This document shows, piece after piece, positions 8,866 to 17,223 of a DNA stretch of 64,000 bases (its first letter is position 1; each line of letters opens with the position of its first letter). The notes below the pieces were generated by a model that saw only the letters and a list, made by a program, of their open reading frames with translations, did not search any database and was not told the origin of the DNA. The DNA comes from Streptomyces cyaneogriseus subsp. noncyanogenus (lineage in GTDB: Bacteria > Actinomycetota > Actinomycetes > Streptomycetales > Streptomycetaceae), in assembly GCF_000931445.1 (NCBI RefSeq), contig NZ_CP010849.1:1364001-1428000 (forward strand), read 5' to 3'. A program made the position numbers and the translations under genes.

Positions 8866-9407
8866 CGCGCTTCACCCCCGAGGAGCTCGAGGCCGCCCGC
8901 GACCGTCCCGTGCCGGACGTGGTCGCGGACGGCCTGCGGGTGCTCTTCTGCGGTATCAACCCCGGCCTGATGTCGGCCGCGACCGGCCACCACTTCGCCC
9001 GCCCCGGCAACCGGTTCTGGCCGGTGCTGCACCTGTCGGGGTTCACGCCGAGGCGGCTGAAGCCGTCCGAGCAGCGGGAGCTGCTGTCGTACGGGCTCGG
9101 CATCACCAACGTGGTCGCGCGGCCGACCGCGCGGGCGGACGAGCTCTCCGCGCGGGAGTACCAGGAGGGCGGGCGGCTGCTCGCCCTGAAAGTGGCGCGG
9201 TTGCGGCCCCGCTGGCTGGCCGTGGTGGGGGTCACCGCCTACCGGGCGGCGTTCGACGACCGCAAGGCCCAGGTGGGTCCGCAGGAGCGGACGATCGGCG
9301 ACACCCGCGTATGGGTGCTGCCCAACCCCAGCGGGCTGAACGCGCACTGGACGGCGCAGACGATGGCCGAGGAGTTCGCGCGGCTGCGCGTCGCCGCCGA
9401 GACGTGA
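8862..9407 (+). CDS. mug: G/U mismatch-specific DNA glycosylase
   Basis: The protein has the uracil-DNA glycosylase fold motifs of the Mug/TDG family: LFCGINPGLMSAATGHHFARPGNRFWPVL (Asn of GINPG at the catalytic water site) and VLPNPSGLNAHW near the end. It removes uracil, ethenocytosine or thymine from G mispairs in base excision repair. No ATG or GTG lies in the first 16 codons. The best start is CTG at 8862: GGAG ends seven bases upstream, and the CTG overlaps the purB stop (CTGA). The next candidate, GTG at 8910, has no ribosome site and would cut into the domain edge. Predicted length is 181 aa. Confidence 0.88.
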   Translation: MTRFTPEELEAARDRPVPDVVADGLRVLFCGINPGLMSAATGHHFARPGNRFWPVLHLSGFTPRRLKPSEQRELLSYGLGITNVVARPTARADELSAREYQEGGRLLALKVARLRPRWLAVVGVTAYRAAFDDRKAQVGPQERTIGDTRVWVLPNPSGLNAHWTAQTMAEEFARLRVAAET

Positions 9408-9440
9408 CCGGCGGGGGCGCGGCCGGCCGGCCCCTCCCCG

Positions 9441-9881
9441 TCACGGCGGGTCGGTCTGGGTGACCACGGCCAGGAGCTGCACCTCGTCCGCCTCGTCCCG
9501 GTCGGCGACGGCCACGGCGATCCAGCGGTCGGTCCCCCGCGCCGCCCAGAGATAGGCCACGCGCGCACGGGCGCCGAGCGAGGCCCACGGCTCGGGTATC
9601 TCCTCCCGGTCGGTGCGCAGCAGGACGGTCTGCAAGTTCAGCACGTCCCCCTCCCCCCAGCGCGACGCCAGGTGCGCGTGCAGGGCGTCGCGCTCCTTCT
9701 CGTACTGCTCCACCCCCGCCGCCCGCTCCGCCGGGTCGCCGCCCCGCAGGCCGTGACTGCCCGCCAGCTCCGCCAGGTGCCAGCCGGGCCCCGCGGCACC
9801 GGTGTCCGACGGGCCGTGCTCCGCCGGGAAGGGACGGAAGCACAGCTCGTCGATGAGGGCGATGTACCGCGCGCTGTCCAT
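9441..9881 (-). CDS. Hypothetical protein
   Basis: A 146-aa protein starting MDSARYIALIDELCFRP that I do not recognise. It is soluble, acidic, without signal peptide or membrane segment. The second half alternates hydrophobic strands (VAYLWAARGTDRWIAVAVAD, VQLLAVVTQTD), suggesting an alpha/beta or beta-rich single domain. It converges with mug across 33 bp. A TCTACT box lies seven bases upstream of the ATG, as expected of a leaderless gene. Confidence 0.6.
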   Translation of the reverse strand: MDSARYIALIDELCFRPFPAEHGPSDTGAAGPGWHLAELAGSHGLRGGDPAERAAGVEQYEKERDALHAHLASRWGEGDVLNLQTVLLRTDREEIPEPWASLGARARVAYLWAARGTDRWIAVAVADRDEADEVQLLAVVTQTDPP

Positions 9882-10068
9882 GGGTCCCAGTAGAGCAGCC
9901 ACCACTGACAATTGGCGGACCGTCAGCGACCGGCGGGGCCGCCGCCCCGGGCGCCGCGCCGCGCCCCCGCCGGAAGGGCGCCGGGCGGGCGCCCGGGGCC
10001 GCGCTCGCCGGGGTGCGCGGTGCCGAGTACGATCCGGCCAACACGCGCACGAGCTGGGAGGACGGACG

Positions 10069-11229
10069 GTGGGGCGGCTGACCGGCGGGGATCCCTCGCT
10101 GCTGCGGAGGATCAACTCCGCGGTGGTGCTGCACGCGCTGCGTGCCACGGACTGTGCGACGCTCACCGAGATCACGCGGGTGACGGGACTGTCCCGGCCG
10201 ACCGTCGAGGGCGTCGTGGAGGGCCTGATCGAGGCGGGTCTCGTCGTCGAGACGGCCGCGGAGGAGGGAGCCGCGCGGCGGCAGGGGCGGCCCGCGCGGC
10301 GGTTCCGGTTCCGCGCGGAGGCGGGCCATCTGCTGGGTCTGGAGATCGGGGCGCACCGGGTCGCGGCGCTGCTGGCCGACCTGGACGGCCGGGTGATCGG
10401 CGCGCAGACCAAGGAGGTCGGCGAGTCCGCCTCGGCCGGTGAGCGGCTGGAACGGCTGCGCACCGCGGTGGCCGAGCTGTTGCGCCGGGCCGGTGTCGCG
10501 CGGGGCTCCCTGCGGGCGGTGGGCGTGGCCACGCCGGGCATCGTGGAGGCGGACGGCACGGTCCGGCTGGGTACCGCGCTGCCCGGGTGGACGGGGCTGC
10601 GCCTCGGCGAGCGGCTGAGCCGCTCCTTCAAGTGCCCGGTGCTGGTGGAGAACGACGCGAACGCGGCGGCGGTCGCCGAGCACTGGAAGGGCGCCGCGAC
10701 CGAGTCCGACGACATGGTGTTCGTCCTGGCCGGGCTGAGCCCGGGGGCCGGCGCGCTGATCGGCGGCCGGCTGCACCGGGGCTACGGCGGGGCGGCCGGG
10801 GAGATCGGGGCACTGCATCTGCTGGGCCGGGAGGCGACGCCGGAGGCGCTGCTGTCGACCACCGACCAGCCGCTGCACCCGCTCGACGAGCAGGCGGTGG
10901 CCGAGGTGTTCGCGCGGGCGCGGGAAGGGGACCGGCGGGCCCGCGCGGCCGTCGACCGGTTCATCCAGCGGCTGGTGCACGACGTGGCGGCGCTGGCGCT
11001 GGCGCTCGACCCCGAGCTGGTGGTGATCGGCGGCTGGGCGTCGGGGCTGGACGGTGTGCTGGAGCCGCTGCGCGGTGAGCTGGCCCGGTACTGCCTGCGC
11101 CCGCCGAAGGTGACGCTGTCGCTGCTCGGCGAGGCCGCCGTGGCCACGGGCGCGCTGCGGCTGGCGCTGGACCACGTGGAGGAGCAGTTGTTCGCGGTGG
11201 AGGGCACGGTGACGGCCCGCCAGCGGTGA
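10069..11229 (+). CDS. ROK-family transcriptional regulator
   Basis: The 386-aa protein has an N-terminal winged HTH (TLTEITRVTGLSRPTVEGVVEGLIEAGLV, about residues 25-55) followed by a ROK sugar-kinase-like domain (GLEIGAHRVAALLADLDG; VATPGIVEADG; VENDANAAAVAE; GYGGAAGEIGAL). ROK regulators of this type repress sugar uptake and catabolism genes. The CxCGxxGC zinc motif that normally follows GEIG is absent, which favours a regulator over an active kinase. The GTG at 10069 has GGGAGG about eight bases upstream. It converges on the GntR gene; both may serve amino-sugar control, which is inference. Confidence 0.88.
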   Translation: MGRLTGGDPSLLRRINSAVVLHALRATDCATLTEITRVTGLSRPTVEGVVEGLIEAGLVVETAAEEGAARRQGRPARRFRFRAEAGHLLGLEIGAHRVAALLADLDGRVIGAQTKEVGESASAGERLERLRTAVAELLRRAGVARGSLRAVGVATPGIVEADGTVRLGTALPGWTGLRLGERLSRSFKCPVLVENDANAAAVAEHWKGAATESDDMVFVLAGLSPGAGALIGGRLHRGYGGAAGEIGALHLLGREATPEALLSTTDQPLHPLDEQAVAEVFARAREGDRRARAAVDRFIQRLVHDVAALALALDPELVVIGGWASGLDGVLEPLRGELARYCLRPPKVTLSLLGEAAVATGALRLALDHVEEQLFAVEGTVTARQR

Positions 11230-11255
11230 CCGGCGGGCGCCCTGCGGCCGAGGAC

Positions 11256-11280
11256 CCGGCGGGGCGGGCGGCCCCGCCGG
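11256..11280. terminator. Bidirectional hairpin between ROK and GntR genes
   Basis: A perfect 10-bp stem (11256-11265 with 11271-11280) with a 5-base loop lies between two convergent genes. It has no U-run, as is usual for Streptomyces terminators. Confidence 0.6.
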
Positions 11281-11302
11281 GCGGACGTCGGCGGCGGCGC
11301 CG

Positions 11303-12064
11303 TCAGCAGGCCCGGCTGGGCGGGTCGTGGTGGATCTGCACGCCGCCCGCGTCGCCGAAGGTCAGCCGGCAGGTGTCGGCGCGGTAGGTGGCCACGGAGA
11401 GCGCGGCGGTGCGGTCCCCGGCGACGTAGCGGGTGGTGACGACCAGCACGGGCGCCCCCGGGAGGCGGTCCAGCACCTTGGCGTCCTCCGCGTGGGCCGA
11501 GCCGAGTTCCACGGCGCTCTCCTGGCGCTGGAGCTCCCTGCGCTGCAACTCGCGCAGGACGGCACGGGCGCGGGCGGGCCCGGACGGGGCCTCTATGGCG
11601 GACAGGTCGGGCACCGAGGAGACGGGGACGTAGAGCAGTTCCGCGGCCATGGGGCGGCCGTGCGTCCGGCGGGAGCGGCGCACGGTGTGCACGGCCTCGT
11701 CGCGGCCGGTGCCCAGGGCCTCGGCGACGGCCGCGGGCGGGGCCGCCAGCGTGCAGTCGGAAGGCTGCCAGGCGTCCCCGGGCGCTCCCGGCCACAGGTG
11801 CTGTTCCGTGCCGACGGACACGCCCACGCGGGGCGGCGCCACCGTCGTGCCGACGCCGCGGCGGCGCTGGAGCCGGCCTTCGAGTTCGAGCTGTTCCAGA
11901 GCCTGGCGGAGCGTGGCGCGGGCGACGCCGAAGCGCGCGGCGAGTTCCCGCTCGTTGGGCAGGATCTCGCCGACGGAGAACTCCGAGTCCAGCGCCTCGC
12001 TGAGCACGGTCCTCAGATGCCAGTACTTCGGCTCCGGCACCGCTTCCACCTGCGTGGTCCCCAC
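11303..12064 (-). CDS. GntR/HutC-family transcriptional regulator
   Basis: The 253-aa protein has an N-terminal GntR winged helix (ILPNERELAARFGVARATLRQALEQLELEGRLQRRRGVGT, about residues 34-72) and a UTRA effector domain (about 90-245). This is the HutC/DasR subfamily, which binds phosphorylated sugars or similar ligands. It is not a close copy of DasR. Its promoter contains a site resembling the DasR responsive element overlapping the -35, so it is probably autoregulated or under DasR. Confidence 0.9.
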   Translation of the reverse strand: MGTTQVEAVPEPKYWHLRTVLSEALDSEFSVGEILPNERELAARFGVARATLRQALEQLELEGRLQRRRGVGTTVAPPRVGVSVGTEQHLWPGAPGDAWQPSDCTLAAPPAAVAEALGTGRDEAVHTVRRSRRTHGRPMAAELLYVPVSSVPDLSAIEAPSGPARARAVLRELQRRELQRQESAVELGSAHAEDAKVLDRLPGAPVLVVTTRYVAGDRTAALSVATYRADTCRLTFGDAGGVQIHHDPPSRAC

Positions 12065-12141
12065 CCTGTCCTCCGCGATCGCCGTGGTCCGGCGGCGTTT
12101 TCAGCGCCCTTGTTTATTAAAGGTTGTTGCACTTCTCTGCG

Positions 12142-12176
12142 ACCATAGGTCGGCCCCCACCCTTGGTCAAGACCAA
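12142..12176 (-). promoter_or_regulatory. GntR-gene promoter with DasR-type operator over the -35
   Basis: Reading the minus strand, TTGACC (12170-12165), a 17-bp spacer and TATGGT (12147-12142) form a good promoter. The -35 is embedded in a 14-bp inverted repeat TTGGTC-AA-GACCAA (12163-12176). Its core differs from the published DasR element core TGGTCTAGACCA at one position. A repressor bound here would occlude the -35. Confidence 0.65.
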
Positions 12177-12300
12177 TCCTCCCTTCGGCGGGGCCGCGCG
12201 CGGGCGGCGTCGGAGAGCGTTCACAAGGTGTTCGCACGGTGCCGTGCGCGGGTGCGCGCACAGGGCGCGTGTCCGGATGCGCGCCCCCGGACATGCGAAA

Positions 12301-12318
12301 GCCCCCGGTGACGGGGGC
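12301..12318 (-). terminator. Intrinsic-like terminator of the sigma factor gene
   Basis: A 7-bp GC stem (12301-12307 with 12312-12318) and GTGA loop lie 25 bp after the sigma factor stop. On the minus strand it is followed by TTTC. Confidence 0.55.
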
Positions 12319-12342
12319 CGTCGCACGGTCGGGAGGCGGTGG

Positions 12343-13224
12343 TCAGGCGGCCAGGGCGCGCAGCTTGTCGGGGTTGCGGATGATGTAGACGGCCTGGATG
12401 CGGCCGTCGGCGACATCGAGCTGGAAGACGGAGTCGGGCTTGTCCCCGGAGAGCACCAGCGCGGCGGGGCCGCCGTTGAGCTCCAGGAGGCGGAAGGAGA
12501 GTCCGGTGCCGCTCTTGCGGGCCGCGCCGACGAGGAAACGGCCCACCTTGTCGGCGCTCTCCAGCACCCTCAGCGGCGCCTGGGCCTTGCCGCCGCTGTC
12601 GCCGACGAGGCGCACGTCGGGCGCGAGCAGGGACATCAGCCCCTGGAGGTCCCCGCCGGCCGCGGCGGTGAGGAAACGCTCGGTGAGATCGCGGCGCTGG
12701 GCGGGGTCGACGTCGTAGCGCGGCCGCCGTTCGTCGACGTGCCTGCGGGCCCGCCCGGCGAGCTGCCGCACCGCCGCCTCACCGCGGTCGAGCATGGCGG
12801 CGATCTCGGCGTACGGGTAGCCGAACGCCTCCCTGAGCACGAACACCGCCCGCTCCAGCGGCGACAGCGACTCCAGGACGACGAGGACGGCGAGGGAGAC
12901 GGAGTCGGCGAGCACGGCCCGCTCGGCGGTGTCCGGGACCGTGTCCGCGAAGTCGGTGGCGTAGGGCTCGGGCAGCCAGGGGCCGACGTAGGTCTCGCCC
13001 CGCGTCTTGATCTGGCGCAGCCGGTCGATGGCCAGGCGGGTGGTGACGCGCACGAGGTAGCCGCGCGGCTCGCGCACCGCCGCCCGGTCGGCGGCGGACC
13101 AGCGCAGCCAGGCGTCCTGGACCACGTCCTCCGCGTCGGCCAGGCGCCCCAGCATGCGGTAGGCGACCCCCAGGAGGACGGGGCGGTGCTCTTCGAAGAC
13201 GTCGGTGGCGGTGTCGGTGGTCAC
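12343..13224 (-). CDS. sigJ: ECF41-type RNA polymerase sigma factor (SigJ-like)
   Basis: The 293-aa protein has sigma region 2 (GVAYRMLGRLADAEDVVQDAWLRW), region 4 (LSPLERAVFVLREAFGYPYAEIAAML) and a C-terminal SnoaL-like domain of about 110 residues. The C-terminal domain carries the family motif as GDSGGK (usually DGGGK) and ends IIRNPDKL. In ECF41 factors this fused domain replaces a separate anti-sigma factor and controls core binding. The usual ECF41 partner is a carboxymuconolactone decarboxylase or oxidoreductase; here the divergent neighbour is an alpha/beta hydrolase. The start is GTG at 13224. Confidence 0.9.
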   Translation of the reverse strand: MTTDTATDVFEEHRPVLLGVAYRMLGRLADAEDVVQDAWLRWSAADRAAVREPRGYLVRVTTRLAIDRLRQIKTRGETYVGPWLPEPYATDFADTVPDTAERAVLADSVSLAVLVVLESLSPLERAVFVLREAFGYPYAEIAAMLDRGEAAVRQLAGRARRHVDERRPRYDVDPAQRRDLTERFLTAAAGGDLQGLMSLLAPDVRLVGDSGGKAQAPLRVLESADKVGRFLVGAARKSGTGLSFRLLELNGGPAALVLSGDKPDSVFQLDVADGRIQAVYIIRNPDKLRALAA

Positions 13225-13345
13225 GGGTCCATCCCACCGGACGCGTCCGGCGGTGTCCAGACGGGACGGGAGTCCCGGTGGGCGGGGCGCGAGCCAGGCC
13301 GCGGTGCCGGAGGGACCCGGGGGCTACCCATCGGTAGGTGTTGCT

Positions 13346-13356
13346 GACAGTCTGTC
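13346..13356. promoter_or_regulatory. Short inverted repeat upstream of the alpha/beta hydrolase
   Basis: GACAG-T-CTGTC is a perfect 11-bp inverted repeat in the sigma/hydrolase divergent region, within TGACAGTCTGTCTA. Similar half sites occur in TetR-family operators. A second weaker repeat, CTACC-CATC-GGTAG, lies just upstream (13324-13337). Confidence 0.35.
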
Positions 13357-13421
13357 TACGCACACGACCGTCGCGGCTCCGCCGCCCTGGCGGGGGCCCG
13401 CGCGTCCTGACAAGGAGCCCC

Positions 13422-14255
13422 ATGTCCGCCACCGCCTCGTTCCAGGTCCCCACCCCCCACGGCCCGCGGCGCACGACCCTCGCCTACGCGCGCAAGGGCA
13501 CCGGCGACCCGCTGCTCCTGCTGCACGGCATCGGCCACCACCGGCAGGCATGGGACCCGGTGGCGGACATCCTCGCCGCCGAACGCGACGTCATCGCCGT
13601 CGACCTGCCCGGGTGCGGTCAGTCGCCGGCGTTGCCGGACGGCCTGCCCCACGACCTGCCGACGACGACCGCCGTGCTCGGCGCGTTCTGCGAGGCCCTG
13701 GGGATCGAGCGGCCGCACGCCGCGGGCAACTCCCTCGGCGGCCTGCTCGCCCTGGAACTCGGCCGCGGCAACCGCGTACGGTCCGTCACCGCCCTGTCCC
13801 CCGCGGGATTCTGGGCACCCGCCGAGCGGCGCTACGCCTTCGGGCTCCTGACGGGCATGCGGCACGCCGCCCAGCGCATGCCGGTGCCGCTGGTCGAGCG
13901 GCTGTCGCGCACCGCGGCCGGCCGCGCGGTGCTGACCAGCACCATCTACGCCCGGCCCGGACGCCGTTCCCCCGAGGCGGTGGTCGCCGAGACGCTCGCG
14001 CTGGCCCGCGCGGAGGGGTTCTTCGAGACGCTGCGCTCCGGCCGGCAGGTCCGCTTCACCGACGACGTGCCGGGCATACCGGTCACCGTGGCCTGGGGCA
14101 GCAAGGACCGGCTGCTCCTGCCGCGGCAGGGCGTACGCGCCAAGCACGCCATCCCGCGGGCGCGGCTGGTGCGGCTGCCGCACTGCGGCCACGTCCCGAT
14201 GAGCGACGACCCGGCGCTCGTCGCCAGGGTCGTCCTGGACGGCAGCAGGCACTGA
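13422..14255 (+). CDS. Alpha/beta hydrolase
   Basis: The 277-aa protein shows the alpha/beta hydrolase order: oxyanion HGIGHH, nucleophile GNSLGG (Ser), acid in WGSKD, and His in CGHVPMSDDP. It has no signal peptide; substrate unknown, esterase or lipase-like. The ATG at 13422 has AAGGAG seven bases upstream. It is divergent from the ECF41 sigma gene, a likely target of that factor by position only. Confidence 0.88.
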   Translation: MSATASFQVPTPHGPRRTTLAYARKGTGDPLLLLHGIGHHRQAWDPVADILAAERDVIAVDLPGCGQSPALPDGLPHDLPTTTAVLGAFCEALGIERPHAAGNSLGGLLALELGRGNRVRSVTALSPAGFWAPAERRYAFGLLTGMRHAAQRMPVPLVERLSRTAAGRAVLTSTIYARPGRRSPEAVVAETLALARAEGFFETLRSGRQVRFTDDVPGIPVTVAWGSKDRLLLPRQGVRAKHAIPRARLVRLPHCGHVPMSDDPALVARVVLDGSRH

Positions 14256-14302
14256 GGCGCCGCCCGGCGCGAAGGGGCGGGGCGGTCTTTCCGCGGCCGG
14301 TT

Positions 14303-14324
14303 GTTCACCTCCGGTTTCCATGCG
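14303..14324 (+). promoter_or_regulatory. PHO-box-like direct repeat upstream of phoD
   Basis: Two adjacent 11-bp units, GTTCACCTCCG and GTTTCCATGCG, match the PhoP direct-repeat unit (GTTCACC plus four) fully and partly. A TAGGTG box follows at 14341. This fits phosphate-starvation control of the PhoD gene. Confidence 0.45.
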
Positions 14325-14389
14325 CGCTGCGGCACCCGCGTAGGTGTGGCACTGCACAACGGCCGGATCACGTCCCTGGAGGCGCAGCC

Positions 14390-15976
14390 ATGTCCCACCG
14401 TCCCTTCCCTGGCCGCCGCGGCGTCCTGCGCGGTTCCCTGGCCGCCTCCGCGGCCCTGACCCTGCCCACGGCGCTCGGCGCGGCACCGGCGTTCGCCCGG
14501 TCCGGGCGGCCGAGCGCGGGCTGGGGTGTGCAGACGGGGGACGTCACCACCGACTCGGGGCTGGTGTGGGTGCGCTCCGACCGGCCCGCCCGCATGGTCG
14601 TGGAGACGTCGGCGACCGAGTCCTTCCGCGCCCCGCGCAGATGGCACGGCCCGCTGCTGGGCCCGGACACGGACTTCACCGGCACCACCCGGCTGCACGG
14701 CCTGCCGCCCGGCGAGCAGATCCACTACCGGGTGCTGCTCGCCGACCCGGACGACCCGCGCCGTACCGGTGAGCCGGTCACCGGCACGTTCCGGACCGTG
14801 CCGGTGCGCCGGCGCGACGGGGTGCGCTTCGTGTGGTCCGGCGACCAGGCGGGCCAGGGCTGGGGCATCAACCCGGACCTCGGCGGCTACCGCATCTACG
14901 AGGCGATGGCCCGCCTGGACCCCGACTTCTTCCTCTTCAGCGGCGACACCGTCTACGCCGACGGCCCCATCCCGCAGACGGCGGCCCTGCCCGACGGCAC
15001 CACCTGGCGCAACATCACCACCGAGGAGAAGTCCAAGGTCGCCGAGACGCTGGCCGAGTTCCGCGGCAACTTCCGCTACAACCTGCTCGACGAGAACCTG
15101 CGGCGCTTCAACGCCCAGGTCCCCGTGATCGTGCAGTGGGACGACCACGAGGTGCGCAACAACTGGTACCCGGGCCAGGTGATCGCCGACACGGACGGCC
15201 GCTACACCGAGAAGCGGGTGGACGTGCTGGCGGCCCGGGCGCGCCGCGCGTTCGCCGAGTACTTCCCGGTCTCCACGCTGCGGCCGGGAGCGCGGGAGGG
15301 GCGCGTGTACCGGGTGCTCCGGCAGGGCCCGCTGCTGGACGTGTTCGTGCTGGACATGCGGACCTACCGCAACGCCAACTCGCCCGGCGACGAGAAGGTC
15401 GACCCGCAGGGCATCCTGGGGCGCGAGCAACTGGAGTGGCTCAAGCGGGAACTGGCGCGGTCCCGGGCCGTGTGGAAGGTGATCGCCGCGGACATGCCGA
15501 TCGGCCTGGTGGTGCCCGACACCACGGAGGGGAAGGCGAACGTCGAGGCGGTGGCGCAGGGCGACCCGGGCGTACCGCTCGGGCGTGAGCTCCAGATCGC
15601 CGAGCTGCTGCGGTTCGTCAAGCACCGGCGGATCACCGGCACGGTGTGGCTGACGGCCGACGTGCACCACACCTCGGCCCAGCACTACCAGCCCTCGCGG
15701 GCGGCGTTCACGGACTTCGAGCCGTTCTGGGAGTTCGTCTCCGGCCCGCTGAACGCGGGCGCGTTCCCCGCCAGCGCGCTGGACGGCACCTTCGGTCCCG
15801 AACGGGTCTTCGTGAAGGCGCCGGCCGCCTCCAACGTCTCGCCCGCCGGGGGTTACCAGTTCTTCGGCGAGGTCGACATCGACGGCGACAGCGGGGAGAT
15901 GACGGTGCGGCTGCGCGAACAGGACGGCACCGTGCTGTTCACGCGGGTGCTCCAGCCGGGCCGGGTCGGGCAGTGA
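14390..15976 (+). CDS. phoD: PhoD-family alkaline phosphatase, Tat-exported
   Basis: The 528-aa protein starts with a twin-arginine signal (GRRGVLRGSLAAS, then AFARS). The Ca/Fe-type metallophosphatase motifs follow: WSGDQ, FLFSGDTVYADG, QWDDHEVRNNW, and LTADVHHTSAQHY. PhoD enzymes release phosphate from phosphodiesters and monoesters outside the cell. The ATG at 14390 follows CTGGAGGCGCAGCC. The upstream PHO-box-like repeat supports a role in phosphate scavenging. Confidence 0.93.
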   Translation: MSHRPFPGRRGVLRGSLAASAALTLPTALGAAPAFARSGRPSAGWGVQTGDVTTDSGLVWVRSDRPARMVVETSATESFRAPRRWHGPLLGPDTDFTGTTRLHGLPPGEQIHYRVLLADPDDPRRTGEPVTGTFRTVPVRRRDGVRFVWSGDQAGQGWGINPDLGGYRIYEAMARLDPDFFLFSGDTVYADGPIPQTAALPDGTTWRNITTEEKSKVAETLAEFRGNFRYNLLDENLRRFNAQVPVIVQWDDHEVRNNWYPGQVIADTDGRYTEKRVDVLAARARRAFAEYFPVSTLRPGAREGRVYRVLRQGPLLDVFVLDMRTYRNANSPGDEKVDPQGILGREQLEWLKRELARSRAVWKVIAADMPIGLVVPDTTEGKANVEAVAQGDPGVPLGRELQIAELLRFVKHRRITGTVWLTADVHHTSAQHYQPSRAAFTDFEPFWEFVSGPLNAGAFPASALDGTFGPERVFVKAPAASNVSPAGGYQFFGEVDIDGDSGEMTVRLREQDGTVLFTRVLQPGRVGQ

Positions 15977-16172
15977 CATTCCCGGACGTCGTTTCCCCGG
16001 TGCCCGCTCGTCCCGCGAGATGCGTCCCCGGCCGCGGCGGCACCGGATGCCGGCGGTGATTGCCCGGCACCCGGCCGACCGCCCACCGCAGGGGGCCGGG
16101 CGGCCGGGGCGGGGCGTCCGCCCGCCGTCGACGTGACCCCTGCACGAACCCGCGAGCACTGCGAGTGCCGCG

Positions 16173-17024
16173 TCAACCGGCCCGGCCGGTGGCGCGGTCG
16201 GCCCGTCCGCTCCGGCCGGGACCGCCACCATCCGGCTCGCCCGGCTCCGTCTCGCCGTCCTCCGCGTCCGGCCGGCGAGACGGCCCGCGGGACACTCCCC
16301 GGCCGGCCGGCGGACGGCTGAAGCAGACCTGGCGCCAGTGCTCCGCCGAGCGGACCAGGTCCTCGGTGACGTGGTGCAGGAACTGGCTCAGGTTCTCCAA
16401 CCGCGCACCGGCGGGCGTGGCGGGGCCGAGCGCCTGAGCGCTGCGCGCGGAGGCGGCGGCGATCCGGGTGTCGGTGCGTGCGCTGGCCATGACGGCCTGG
16501 AACCACGCGTCGTCGCCGATGACGTAGCGTTCCGCGCGGCGGCGCGGTACGCGCCGGCGGTGGACGATCCCCATCGCCTCCAGGAGGCCGACGGCCTTGG
16601 AGACGGCGGCGGGGCTGACGCCCAGACGTCGCACGAGGTCGGCCGAGGTGAGGCTGCCGCTGTCGGTGGTGAGGAGTGCGGCGAGCACCCTGGCCGCCAT
16701 CTGCTGCAATCCGGACCGGATGAACAGTTCGGTGATGTCCGCGGTCACGTTCTCCACGGTCCGCGGGTCGCGGCCGTCGAGGCCGGCGCCGTTCGGTGGC
16801 GTTGCCGCCGGTCTGGCCGGTGTTCGGCGCCGTACCACTCGCTTGCCGGCCTGGTGCGCCCGTTCGGCGTGGTAGTCGGCCGGGCCGCCGTTGCGCATCA
16901 CCTCACGGGTGATGGTCGAGGTCGGCCGTCCCAGCCGGCGGGCTATGGCGGCGTAGGTCTGCCCGCCGCGCAGTCCCGCGGCGATCTCCCGCCGGTCCTG
17001 CCGGGTGAGCCTCTTTCCAGGCAT
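16173..17024 (-). CDS. Regulator with IS30-type HTH fused to a MarR/GbsR-like winged helix
   Basis: The 283-aa protein begins MPGKRLTRQDRREIAAGLRGG with an IS30-transposase-like HTH (YAAIARRLGRPTSTITREVMRNGG, residues about 25-50). A second winged helix at about 95-165 (LTSADLVRRLGVSPAAVSKAVGLLEAMGIVHRRR) is of the GbsR/MarR kind. A disordered Pro/Gly/Arg-rich tail follows. The ATG at 17024 has GAGG eight bases upstream. No transposase catalytic domain is present, so this is a domesticated DNA-binding domain in a regulator. It is divergent from the serine hydrolase, its probable target. Confidence 0.82.
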   Translation of the reverse strand: MPGKRLTRQDRREIAAGLRGGQTYAAIARRLGRPTSTITREVMRNGGPADYHAERAHQAGKRVVRRRTPARPAATPPNGAGLDGRDPRTVENVTADITELFIRSGLQQMAARVLAALLTTDSGSLTSADLVRRLGVSPAAVSKAVGLLEAMGIVHRRRVPRRRAERYVIGDDAWFQAVMASARTDTRIAAASARSAQALGPATPAGARLENLSQFLHHVTEDLVRSAEHWRQVCFSRPPAGRGVSRGPSRRPDAEDGETEPGEPDGGGPGRSGRADRATGRAG

Positions 17025-17151
17025 CGGTTTCCTCGTGTGTCGATGTCCGCGGCAGCTCGCGCGACGCGCCTGTTGCATTAACAGGGAGAGCCCGAGCAAC
17101 GATACGTGCCTACTGATCTGCACTTTTATCAATCAGCTCACCAGGAGATGA

Positions 17152-17180
17152 TTGACGAAATTGTGCATGCAACGTACTTT
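17152..17180 (+). promoter_or_regulatory. Promoter of the serine hydrolase gene
   Basis: TTGACG (17152-17157), 17 bp, and TACTTT (17175-17180) form a near-consensus housekeeping promoter. The spacer contains GTGCATGCAAC. The motif GTTGCAT, present here on the minus strand, recurs at 17072-17078 on the plus strand inside the inverted repeat TGTT-GCATT-AACA, a possible operator for the divergent regulator. Confidence 0.6.
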
Positions 17181-17223
17181 CCACCGCGTCGTGAGGATTC
17201 TCAACAGGGCGGGGGCGGCGCAC

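Noticed and set aside
13946..16231. 761-codon minus-strand frame opposite phoD
   Set aside because: Low-complexity Arg/Gly/Val product; phoD on the plus strand has clear catalytic motifs and a Tat signal.
16873..17024. IS30 insertion sequence
   Set aside because: Only the HTH is IS30-like; there is no DDE catalytic domain and no terminal inverted repeats.
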